Below the pieces are notes generated by a model that was given only the letters and a program-made list of their open reading frames with translations, was not told the DNA's origin and made no database searches. Of a stretch of DNA of 57,995 nucleotides, positions 26,470-34,045 are shown in pieces (the stretch's first letter is position 1; every line of letters begins with the position of its first letter). The stretch covers positions 1 through 57,995 of the forward strand of contig JAVHYE010000002.1 in the NCBI GenBank assembly GCA_031119295.1, in the 5' to 3' direction. A program made the position numbers and the translations under genes. The DNA is from Pedobacter sp. GTDB taxonomy: Bacteria > Pseudomonadota > Gammaproteobacteria > Pseudomonadales > Moraxellaceae.

Positions 26470-27483
26470 ATGAAAGCCGTTGCCTACCAGAAGAGTCTGC
26501 CCATCAGCGATGTTGCCGCCTTGCAGGATGTAGAGCTGCCCGCTCCCCAGCCCGGGCCGCGCGATCTGCTGGTGCGTGTGAAGGCCGTGTCGGTAAATCC
26601 GGTGGATACCAAGGTGCGCCGCAATACACCGGCGCCTGAAGGCCAGTACAAGGTGCTGGGCTATGACGCGGCTGGTGTGGTGGAGGCGGTGGGTGCTGGC
26701 GTCACGTTGTTCAAAGCTGGTGATGAAGTTTTCTATGCCGGTTCCATTTCCCGCCCCGGTACGAATTCCGAGCTGCATGTGGTGGATGAGCGCATCGTCG
26801 GCCACAAGCCGGCCAATCTGGATTTTGCGGCGGCAGCGGCTTTGCCACTGACCGCACTCACAGCATGGGAGCTGCTGTTTGATCGCTTGGGTGTCAGCGC
26901 AGACCGTACAAAGAAGGGAGAAGCCTTGCTGATTACCGGCGCCGCCGGTGGTGTGGGTTCCATCCTCGTGCAACTGGCTCGACAGCTTACGGGCCTTACG
27001 GTTATCGGCACGGCCTCACGTCCTGAAAGCGCCGAGTGGATAAAAAATCTCGGTGCTCACCATGTGATTGATCACAGCAAATCACTGGTGGAAGAGCTGA
27101 AGCGTATTGCTGTGCCGCAGGTGACGCATGTGGCCAGCCTCACGCATACGCATGATTACTACGCGCAATTCATCGAGGTACTGGCGCCGCAGGGCAAGTT
27201 GGGTCTGATTGATGATCCGGAAGCGATAGACCTGCGCCAGCTCAAGCGCAAATGCCTCTCCCTGCACTGGGAGTTCATGTTTGCGCGGGCCATGTATGAA
27301 ACCGCCGATATGGTGCGTCAGCATGAAATCCTGGATTCCGTGGCCACCCTGATTGAACAGGGCGTGCTTAAGGGCACGGCCAGCGAAAGCTTTGGCCGTA
27401 TCAATGCGGAAAACCTGCGACGCGCCCATGCCCTGCTGGAAAGCGGAAAGGCCCGCGGCAAGATTGTGCTGGAAGGCTTCTGA
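26470..27483 (+). CDS. zinc-free alcohol dehydrogenase / NADPH:quinone oxidoreductase family protein
   Basis: A 337-residue medium-chain dehydrogenase/reductase. It has the GroES-like N-domain (AVSVNPVDTKVR, VLGYDAAGVVEAVG) and the cofactor fold with LLITGAAGGVGSILVQLARQ. The catalytic zinc ligands of true alcohol dehydrogenases are missing, as in quinone oxidoreductases, so a NADPH-dependent quinone or enone reduction is likely. GGAGG precedes the ATG. Divergent from a LysR gene that probably regulates it. No clear terminator follows; the dispersed repeat begins 100 bases downstream. Confidence 0.9.
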   Translation: MKAVAYQKSLPISDVAALQDVELPAPQPGPRDLLVRVKAVSVNPVDTKVRRNTPAPEGQYKVLGYDAAGVVEAVGAGVTLFKAGDEVFYAGSISRPGTNSELHVVDERIVGHKPANLDFAAAAALPLTALTAWELLFDRLGVSADRTKKGEALLITGAAGGVGSILVQLARQLTGLTVIGTASRPESAEWIKNLGAHHVIDHSKSLVEELKRIAVPQVTHVASLTHTHDYYAQFIEVLAPQGKLGLIDDPEAIDLRQLKRKCLSLHWEFMFARAMYETADMVRQHEILDSVATLIEQGVLKGTASESFGRINAENLRRAHALLESGKARGKIVLEGF

Positions 27484-28087
27484 GAAGAACGCCCCCTTTG
27501 TTCAGCAGGCCTGCATGCAGAATCACTAACATGTCCGAAGCAAGTATCATCTGTGAGGGCAAGCAGAGCTTGCCCTCCAGCGGCCTGCTGCACCTACGGC
27601 CCGAGCGCAGTAAAAAGCACAGAAGCTGATCGCGAGTCGCGAATGCGCGAGCACCACCCGGATGCCATTAGCTAAAGCAATGATCAGAGCCCATTGAAGG
27701 GCGCTCCGCAGGAGTCGCATTTCCTTTGCTTACTTTCCTTTGGCGAGACAAAGGAAAGTGAGGCCCCGCCGGCAGGGCGCACCGCCCTCGCAGAGAAACA
27801 GCCGGTGCAACCACGTCGGAGCACCTCACCAAATCCCCGATAACGCCAAAATCCCCGCACTCCCGGGCCACGCAAAAGCAAAGCCCAGCACTTGAACACA
27901 GCTGCAGCGAAAAGAAGCGCTTTCTAATGCAAAACATGAAAGAGCTTCGCATTAAGCCGCCTCCCGTCGGACCTGATTACATCGGTCAACCCACGAGCAT
28001 TTTGGTCATAGGTTTCAATCAGGCTGCTTCGTACCATGCGCGCCGCCGACCGCAGAGTCGGCATCCTTTTCCGTATAGGGGGCGCAC
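27484..28087. other. 604-base gap with a dispersed repeat; otherwise no gene seen
   Basis: The first half holds a dispersed repeat (separate entry). The right part (~27880-28087) shows no credible gene. It must carry the promoter of the MpaB/Lcp-like gene; the leader has GGGGG seven bases before the ATG at 28088. A minus-strand open frame across the repeat is discussed under rejected items. Confidence 0.6.
27584..27860. repeat. dispersed repeat, copy A
   Basis: About 275 bases that recur, diverged, at 57532-57800. Shared blocks in the same order: CCTGCTGCACCTACG, GCGAGTCGCGAA.GCGCGAG followed by CACCACCCGGATGCC, CTCCGCAGGAGTCG, a perfect hairpin, GTGAGGCCCCGCCGGCAGGG and GAGCAC.TCACC.AATCCCCGA. 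In this copy the hairpin stem is ACTTTCCTTTG/CAAAGGAAAGT (27732-27759). Confidence 0.85.
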
Positions 28088-29359
28088 ATGCATTCGGCCA
28101 GCAGTACGACCGGTGAACCCATTCGCATTCCGGGCGAATTCCATTACTGGCAAAACCGCGACAAGCCGCATGTAAAACGTGCGCGCCTGCTCTTCAAAAC
28201 CCTTTTCCGTTTTGATCCCGAACTGCCACAGGACGTGATCGAAACCTACGCCTCCTCTTTCTACACCGCCGATCCTGTCGCCGAAGATTTTGTAGATGAG
28301 GTTTATCTCAAAGGCGATCCCGTCAAAGGCCGTGCCATGCTGGATAAAGCCCTGGAAGAAGGCATCGATGCCGTGCCCGATGCACCGGCCTCCATGAAGC
28401 GTCTTTTTGCCGAACGCGAAATTGCCCCGGAATGGCTGGATCAGGAAAAAGTGGCCTATGGCGCGAAGATTTTCCGTCGCTACGGCCCCGAGCTTTTCAC
28501 CTTCTTTGGCGCCATCACGCTGGAAGGCTATAGCAATAATTCAGTCGTGAAACCGCTGATCCTAACCGGCGCCTATGCCGGTGGCACCACCAAGACGCGC
28601 TTTCTCGAAACTGCTGCTTTCTGGAACGACGTATCCGAACTGGATGCGTTGGTGCCAGGCGGGGCCGGCTGGAAGACCTCCATGCGTGTACGCATCATGC
28701 ATGTCTTCGTGCGCCGTCGTCTGATCAATCATCCGGAATGGAATGAACGCGAGTGGGGAGTGCCCATCAGCCAGGGTGATGCATTGATTACGCTCATGGC
28801 GGGCTGTATTGCGCCGGGCTTTGTGCTGCGTCTGGCCGGGTTCCGTACCAGTGAAAAAGATATCGAAGCGCTCATGCATTTCTGGCGCTATGTGGGTTAT
28901 CTCATGGGCGTGCAGCCGCCCTGGTTTCCGAGCACGGTGAAAGAGGGCCTGCAGTTTTCCTTCCTCGCCTATGCCGCTGGCGCCAATCAGGCGGGTGAAG
29001 ACGGCACCAATCTCTGCAGCTCTTTCAATGATGCTTTCGCTCCCAAAGAGGAGCAGTTGAAAGGCTGGCGTCAGAAGTTGCAGGCGCGTCTGGATCATGG
29101 TGTGCACCGTGGTTTCGTGAGCTTTTTCGTCTCGCCCGCCACGCGTCAGCAAAGCGGTATTCCGTTTGCCGGCCTGTGGGCGGCACTGCCCCTGGCCAGT
29201 GCACCGGCCGTATTCGCTACAGAAACTCTGGTGCGTCGCTTTCCGCGTCTGGATGAGGCAGTGGACAAGCTGGCCCGTCGCCGTCGCCAGAGCTGGTTGG
29301 ATCGCCATATGGGCAAACGGAAGGCGGAATACACGGCAGTGGCGCATTTCACACGCTAG
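28088..29359 (+). CDS. DUF2236 family oxygenase (MpaB / latex-clearing protein Lcp-like)
   Basis: A 423-residue protein of the DUF2236 haem-protein family, which includes the fungal MpaB oxygenase and the rubber oxygenase Lcp. The family core RVRIMHVFVRRRL is present, whose His205 would bind haem. Arg171 and Thr175 (RFLET) precede it with the same spacing as the essential Arg164, Thr168 and His198 that I recall for Lcp of Streptomyces K30. The position matching the axial Lys167 is Glu174 here. No signal peptide is visible, so a cytosolic location or another export route is implied. A terminator follows. Polyprenoid or polyketide-like cleavage is possible, but the substrate is unknown. Confidence 0.85.
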   Translation: MHSASSTTGEPIRIPGEFHYWQNRDKPHVKRARLLFKTLFRFDPELPQDVIETYASSFYTADPVAEDFVDEVYLKGDPVKGRAMLDKALEEGIDAVPDAPASMKRLFAEREIAPEWLDQEKVAYGAKIFRRYGPELFTFFGAITLEGYSNNSVVKPLILTGAYAGGTTKTRFLETAAFWNDVSELDALVPGGAGWKTSMRVRIMHVFVRRRLINHPEWNEREWGVPISQGDALITLMAGCIAPGFVLRLAGFRTSEKDIEALMHFWRYVGYLMGVQPPWFPSTVKEGLQFSFLAYAAGANQAGEDGTNLCSSFNDAFAPKEEQLKGWRQKLQARLDHGVHRGFVSFFVSPATRQQSGIPFAGLWAALPLASAPAVFATETLVRRFPRLDEAVDKLARRRRQSWLDRHMGKRKAEYTAVAHFTR

Positions 29360-29383
29360 TCCCAAAGCCCGACCTCCTGCTCT

Positions 29384-29412
29384 GAAAAAGCCCGGCTTCG
29401 TCGGGCTTTTTC
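29384..29412 (+). terminator. intrinsic terminator
   Basis: Perfect stem GAAAAAGCCCG/CGGGCTTTTTC with a seven-base loop, 25 bases after the MpaB/Lcp-like gene. Confidence 0.9.
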
Positions 29413-29529
29413 TTTTCCCCCCTTTAGAGGGGATGGCGTCCGACCCCGCCTGGCCTAGCATGGGCTCTTGCTCCGGTCTTGCCGGGGTTTTTCCAGACAG
29501 GGTTGTTCACAAAGGAATCAGGGGTTGCC

Positions 29530-29880
29530 ATGAAAATCATCAAAGCAGTGGGTATTGCAGGGGCCTTGTTGTTGTCGTCTCTGGCTGTTGCCGAAGCGCC
29601 GATCGCCATCGTGCCGACCGAAGGGGCAGCACCGGTGGTGCAAGCGCCGGCTGAAGGGGCCGCTGCTCCCGTGGTCAAGCTTTCCGCCGAAGGCGATCAC
29701 GTCGTGAAGGTGAATACCGGTAATGAAACGGCCGATGCCCTGGGCAATCTGGCCTCAAAATGTGCCGAGCGCACTGCGGCCTTCAAGACCTGCGACAGCA
29801 TGGGCGGTTTCAAGGCCATGGGCTGCCGCAAGATGGCGGAATTCCGCTACAAGGAGCCGCTGGACTGCCCGCAGCTCTGA
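29530..29880 (+). CDS. small secreted protein with four cysteines, unknown function
   Basis: A 116-residue exported protein. Signal peptide MKIIKAVGIAGALLLSSLAVA, then a ~40-residue Ala/Pro/Glu linker (EGAAPVVQAPAEGAAAPVV), then a compact C-terminal part with four Cys (SKCAERTAAFKTC...GCRKMAEFRY...DCPQL) that could form two disulfides in the periplasm. The pattern C-x8-C-x11-C-x12-C recalls small helical Cys-pair proteins, but I do not recognise the family. Start at 29530 chosen for the signal peptide and the AGGGG upstream. It sits alone between two terminators. Confidence 0.75.
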   Translation: MKIIKAVGIAGALLLSSLAVAEAPIAIVPTEGAAPVVQAPAEGAAAPVVKLSAEGDHVVKVNTGNETADALGNLASKCAERTAAFKTCDSMGGFKAMGCRKMAEFRYKEPLDCPQL

Positions 29881-29898
29881 GCGGTCTTTCTGGTCACA

Positions 29899-29927
29899 CA
29901 AAAGCCCGGTCATGCCGGGCTTTTTCA
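29899..29927 (+). terminator. intrinsic terminator
   Basis: Stem AAAAGCCCGG/CCGGGCTTTTT with a short loop, 20 bases after the small secreted protein and only ~17 bases before the next start codon. Confidence 0.85.
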
Positions 29928-29943
29928 TGCGACCATGCGCCGC

Positions 29944-30597
29944 ATGAAAAAAACCGATCCCGCTTCTGCTCGCCCGGCGCGCCGTCATTACGGTGGCAAG
30001 GCAGCGGAAGACCGCAGCGATGAACGCCGGCGCAAGCTGCTGGCGGCCGGTCTTGAACTCTTCGGGACGCAGGGCTATGCCGCGACTTCGGTAAAGGCAC
30101 TGTGCACCGAGGCCGGTCTCACCGAGCGCTATTTCTACGAATCTTTCCGCAACCGCGAAGATATTTTCATGGTGGTGGCGGGGCGCTCGGCTGCCGGCCT
30201 GGCGCGCCAGCTGGCACCCTTGATGCTGCAGGCACCGCAGAATGTAGAGGATCAGGTGCGCGATGGCCTGCGCATCGTTTTCCAGTGGTTTCGCGATGAT
30301 CCGCGCCGTGCGCGCGTGCAGCTGATAGAACCGCTCACCATAGGTCCGCAGATGACGGAAATGTATCGCCAGGTCACCGGCGGTTTCATTCTCATGCTGC
30401 GCGATATGGCGGTGAAATGGTTTGGCGAAGCACTGCAGCAGCAGAAGCTGGATGCCCAGCTGTTATCGACGGCCATGGTCGGTGCTGTGGTGGAAATGAC
30501 CAAAGCCTGGGTGCTGGAAGGCTGCCCGCAGCCGGTGGAGGAAATGGTGCATAACGCCATGGCCATCTATACGGCCTTCAGTGAAAAGCTGGGTTAA
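29944..30597 (+). CDS. TetR-family transcriptional regulator
   Basis: A 217-residue repressor-type protein. The N-terminal helix-turn-helix (LLAAGLELFGTQGYAATSVKALCTEAGLTERYFYESFRNREDIF) is typical TetR; the C-terminal ligand domain is all helical. An ATG at 29935 adds three residues. Both starts come directly after the upstream terminator, so its promoter must overlap that hairpin or the gene before. The ligand is unknown; neighbours (Lcp-like oxygenase, Cti) hint at lipids, which is an inference. Confidence 0.9.
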   Translation: MKKTDPASARPARRHYGGKAAEDRSDERRRKLLAAGLELFGTQGYAATSVKALCTEAGLTERYFYESFRNREDIFMVVAGRSAAGLARQLAPLMLQAPQNVEDQVRDGLRIVFQWFRDDPRRARVQLIEPLTIGPQMTEMYRQVTGGFILMLRDMAVKWFGEALQQQKLDAQLLSTAMVGAVVEMTKAWVLEGCPQPVEEMVHNAMAIYTAFSEKLG

Positions 30598-30675
30598 AGC
30601 TTCCTTATGGCGTTGCCGCCGCTATTCGCGGTAGCAACACGTTCCGTCGCAGGCGCTTGAGTGACTTCTGAAAAG

Positions 30676-31539
30676 TCAGGCTTTGCCGCTGTCGAATGTA
30701 TTGCAGCTATTGAGATCACCGGAATTCATGCCGGTCTTGAACCAGTGCACGCGTTGCGCCGAGCTGCCGTGGGTGAAGGAGTCGGGCACGGCATAGCCAC
30801 GAGCCTGTTTTTGCAATGTGTCGTCGCCTATGGCAGTGGCAGCGGTCAGGGCTTCTTCGATATCTCCCTCTTCCAGCAATTGCCGTGAGCGTTGTGCGTG
30901 ATAGGCCCAGACGCCGGCGAGACAATCCGCCTGCAATTCCAGCTTTACCGAGAGGGCATTGCCCTGGGCTTCGCTGAGACGCTGCCGTGCTTTTTGCACC
31001 TTGCCGGAAATGCCCAGCAGATGCTGCACGTGATGCCCGACTTCATGGGCAATCACATAGGCCTGGGCAAAATCACCGGGGGCTTTGAAGCGGTTCTGCA
31101 ATTCATCGTAGAAGCCGAGATCGATATAAACCTTTTCATCGGCTGAGCAATAAAACGGGCCCATGGCGGCCTGTCCGGTACCGCAGCCGGTGGACGTGGC
31201 ATCGCGGAACAGCACCAGTGTCGGTTCACGATACTGGCTGCCGCCCGCAGCAAAAATCGCTTTCCAGGTGTCTTCCGTGTCGGCCAGTACGACGGCCACG
31301 AGCTCACGGGCTCTTTTCTCTCTGGCGGATTCCGTAACCGGGCCGCTTTCCTGTGCGGGTGCACTGCTCTGCAATTGCTGTGTGCCCTGCATGACGATGC
31401 GCGGGTCTATGCCGAAATAGGCGGCGGCCAGCGCCAGCACGATGACGCCTATCCCCATGCCACCTTTACCGCCACCGGGGAAACGGCTGCCGCGACGGTC
31501 TTCGATATTGCTGCTCTGACGCTGATTATCCGTGCGCAT
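30676..31539 (-). CDS. ypfJ: neutral zinc metallopeptidase, YpfJ family
   Basis: A 287-residue protein with one N-terminal membrane helix (GIGVIVLALAAAYFGI) after a basic, Gly-rich start, and a periplasmic zinc-peptidase domain. The zinc site is HEVGHH (165-170), with the third ligand in ELQADCLAG. The GCGTGQAAMGPFYCSADEKVYID stretch before it is conserved in the family (PF04228). Substrate unknown. It lies downstream of cti on the same strand, separated by 59 bases containing a strong hairpin. Confidence 0.92.
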   Translation of the reverse strand: MRTDNQRQSSNIEDRRGSRFPGGGKGGMGIGVIVLALAAAYFGIDPRIVMQGTQQLQSSAPAQESGPVTESAREKRARELVAVVLADTEDTWKAIFAAGGSQYREPTLVLFRDATSTGCGTGQAAMGPFYCSADEKVYIDLGFYDELQNRFKAPGDFAQAYVIAHEVGHHVQHLLGISGKVQKARQRLSEAQGNALSVKLELQADCLAGVWAYHAQRSRQLLEEGDIEEALTAATAIGDDTLQKQARGYAVPDSFTHGSSAQRVHWFKTGMNSGDLNSCNTFDSGKA

Positions 31540-31558
31540 GATGGCTTTCCTTGCAGAC

Positions 31559-31591
31559 GCAGGCGGCGGCAGAAGTGCTGCCGTCGCCTGC
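31559..31591 (-). other. 14-base-pair hairpin between cti and ypfJ
   Basis: Stem of 14 pairs (13 Watson-Crick, one G-T) beginning GCAGGCG, five-base loop AAGTG. No T-run follows on the minus strand, so it may tune read-through or mRNA stability rather than terminate. Confidence 0.5.
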
Positions 31592-31598
31592 GGAAAGA

Positions 31599-33923
31599 TC
31601 AGAGGTTTTCGTAGCGGTTCATGTCCAGGATGGCGGTTTCCACGGGCTCGTGCTCGCGGATGTAGGCAGTGTAGTCGTGGAAATAGATCCAGAAGTCCGG
31701 ATGCGTGCGGCGCACGCCCCAGCGCTGCACGATGGCCTCGAACTGGGTCTTGTTGCTTGCCGCCTGCATGGCCAGGGCAAAATCGCTGATCTCGGCCGCG
31801 GGCACATTGAAAGCGAAGTTGGGATAGCTCGTGAGCACGCCGGGATAAATCGTCAGGGTGTCACGGTCAGGCTGGTAGCGCAGGGATTCGGCCGCCATAT
31901 AGGCCACATTGCTGTGCGCACGATTGCGCAGGATGGTGTAGATCTCGCGCTCGCCGTCTTTCTTGTAGACGCGCAGCATGGTGGATTCAGGCAGGAAATT
32001 GATGGCGGGCATGCCCTTGCCGGGGCGTGCGGCCAGCCGGCTTACCGCCTGATCCGCCTTGCGTATCCATTCCGGCTGGTCCTTGCGTGCGCAGTTGCCA
32101 TCCGTGCAGCGGTTGATGGGATCGGGGCGCGCGTTCAGTTTCTCGAAGCGGCCTAGCAGCAGATTGGCAAACTCCCGCTTTTCGTCCTCGGCATTTTTAC
32201 TGGTATAGGCAATGGCACTGGGGCTGTCCGTATCCAGGCTGGGGTAATACAGCCACATCTTCAGCTTGCCACTGTTCTGGTACCAGTCGCTCATGAGGGG
32301 TTTGCGTGCGGTGGCCGGCAGCAGGCGCAGGAAATTGGTTTCTGCGCCATGACGGATAAGGTCGAAATACAGGCGGGTCTGCGCCTGATGCGAGACCGTG
32401 TCGTAAACATTGAAGTTCACCACCAGGCTGTAATAGGTGCGCTCGAACAGCGGGTAGTCCATCCACCACAGGGTTTGCGGAATTTCACCCCAGAGGCCTT
32501 TGCGCACCGAGGCGCTGTCGTGATGGCGGTAAATGGAAAGAATGGCGTTGTCGTTCGTGCCATCACCATTCCAGATGTCGCTGAATTTTGCGCCCTTGGG
32601 CTCATGACGCAGATAGTCTTCAGTGCGGAAATCGGTGTATTCGTTACGCAGCTTGGTGTACTTGGTCCACTGCGGAAAGAGATCACGCATTCTTTCTTTT
32701 TGCCCCGGCACACCCAGCATGGGGTCCACTTTGTGGCGGTGCTCGGCATTGGTGATGTAAAGATCGCTGTCGGGTGACTGGAAGAAGGTCCAGAAGTTGT
32801 CGCGTATCACGTCGGTCGCGATATTGCCGCGGCAGACCGGGCCGCGAATGAAGGTGCGCACGAAGTATTCGGCGTTATCCAGCATGAACTGGTAACGGGC
32901 TCGTGCCGGAATGGCCGAGAAGGTGATGAAGGGATTGGCGCGCTCATCCGTGCCATAGCCGGGCAGCTTGTCCACTTTCCAGTTGCTGCTGAAAAAAAGC
33001 TGCTCGATGCGGGCGATCTTTTCGGCATTCAGGGCGTGGGTGATATGCGTCTTGTGCACGATGCTGCCCTGTACCGGGCGCAGGCGATAATAGAATTTTC
33101 CAGCCGGGTCATCATTGGGCTGGGCAGTGGCAATGACGGAAATGGTCTGACCGGGCGGCGTGCGTGAGCGCACGACTTCAAAGAACTGGCTGTTCTTGAT
33201 GTTGTCGAAATACAGATGCGCCAGGAAAAGATGCTCATACAGCCAGCGTGCCACCAGCTGCTCGCGTAGGCTGGAGCGGTTCAGCAGTTTTTCCCAGTCG
33301 GCAATGGCTACATTTTCTTCAGCGGTGGCCACGCGTGGTTCGCTGTCTACCTTGGCGCCTTCGGCCAGCCATTTTTTCAGGGTGTTGTATTCGGTATTGG
33401 TAAGGCCGGTCACGCCCAGTGGCATGCCGCGCTCCGGATATTTCTTCTGGAATTTTTCCCATTCGCCTTCATCCAGCGGACATTGATTGCTGACATCCGT
33501 GCCGATGGGAATGCTGGCCGGCAGTTTGCTGTTCTGCTCCGGAATATTGGCGTGGCCCAGTTCTATCATCCGGGCCAGCAGTGAGGCTTCGGGGTTGCCG
33601 TTGCCCAGAACAGACGTGAAGCCCTTTTGCTGCCATTCAGCCAGACCATGTGCATCGGTAAAGAGACGGGTCGGATACTGGGTTTTTGTGCGTGTACCGT
33701 CATATACCTTGATCTTGGTGGCTCCGCGCAGCACACCTTCGCCACTGCCGAGATTGAGCTGGCAGGGCGCATCGTTGCAGGCATGGCAGGCCACGCATTT
33801 GTTTTCAAACAGCGGCTGTATGCTGGCTTTGTAGGAAACGTCGGCCTGCAGATTGGAGCTGGCCAGGGAAAGGAAAATCAGGGAGAGCAGCGGGAACAGA
33901 CGGTGCAGGGCAGTTCGGCGCAT
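31599..33923 (-). CDS. cti: fatty-acid cis/trans isomerase Cti
   Basis: Periplasmic haem enzyme that turns cis-unsaturated membrane fatty acids into trans, stiffening the membrane against solvents and heat. The 774-residue protein has a signal peptide (cut near LQA) and a cytochrome-c-type haem site CVACH (43-47) followed by CNDAPC, plus the characteristic long Cti body. The start at 33923 has AGGA upstream and opens directly into the signal peptide; a TTG seven codons earlier is less likely. Known Cti proteins occur in Pseudomonas, Vibrio and relatives. It agrees with the solvent-type RND pump further right. Confidence 0.95.
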   Translation of the reverse strand: MRRTALHRLFPLLSLIFLSLASSNLQADVSYKASIQPLFENKCVACHACNDAPCQLNLGSGEGVLRGATKIKVYDGTRTKTQYPTRLFTDAHGLAEWQQKGFTSVLGNGNPEASLLARMIELGHANIPEQNSKLPASIPIGTDVSNQCPLDEGEWEKFQKKYPERGMPLGVTGLTNTEYNTLKKWLAEGAKVDSEPRVATAEENVAIADWEKLLNRSSLREQLVARWLYEHLFLAHLYFDNIKNSQFFEVVRSRTPPGQTISVIATAQPNDDPAGKFYYRLRPVQGSIVHKTHITHALNAEKIARIEQLFFSSNWKVDKLPGYGTDERANPFITFSAIPARARYQFMLDNAEYFVRTFIRGPVCRGNIATDVIRDNFWTFFQSPDSDLYITNAEHRHKVDPMLGVPGQKERMRDLFPQWTKYTKLRNEYTDFRTEDYLRHEPKGAKFSDIWNGDGTNDNAILSIYRHHDSASVRKGLWGEIPQTLWWMDYPLFERTYYSLVVNFNVYDTVSHQAQTRLYFDLIRHGAETNFLRLLPATARKPLMSDWYQNSGKLKMWLYYPSLDTDSPSAIAYTSKNAEDEKREFANLLLGRFEKLNARPDPINRCTDGNCARKDQPEWIRKADQAVSRLAARPGKGMPAINFLPESTMLRVYKKDGEREIYTILRNRAHSNVAYMAAESLRYQPDRDTLTIYPGVLTSYPNFAFNVPAAEISDFALAMQAASNKTQFEAIVQRWGVRRTHPDFWIYFHDYTAYIREHEPVETAILDMNRYENL

Positions 33924-33998
33924 GGGGCAGGGTTCCTTCTGCAAAACAATGCCGCGAGTCTAACAGCCCGTGCTGGCGGGAAAACTACCGTCCGGGCA

Positions 33999-34028
33999 TA
34001 AAAAAGCCCGGTTATCCCGGGCTTTTTG
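33999..34028 (-). terminator. intrinsic terminator of kup
   Basis: Stem AAAAAGCCCGG/CCGGGCTTTTT with a four-base loop, 18 bases after the kup stop on the minus strand. Confidence 0.88.
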
Positions 34029-34045
34029 TACACATCCTGCTGGGC

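Noticed and set aside
27668-27952. 94-codon minus-strand frame through repeat copy A
   Set aside because: The frame covers the dispersed repeat; similar peptide bits occur in copy B but lengths and flanks differ, so a decayed or noncoding repeat is more likely than a gene.
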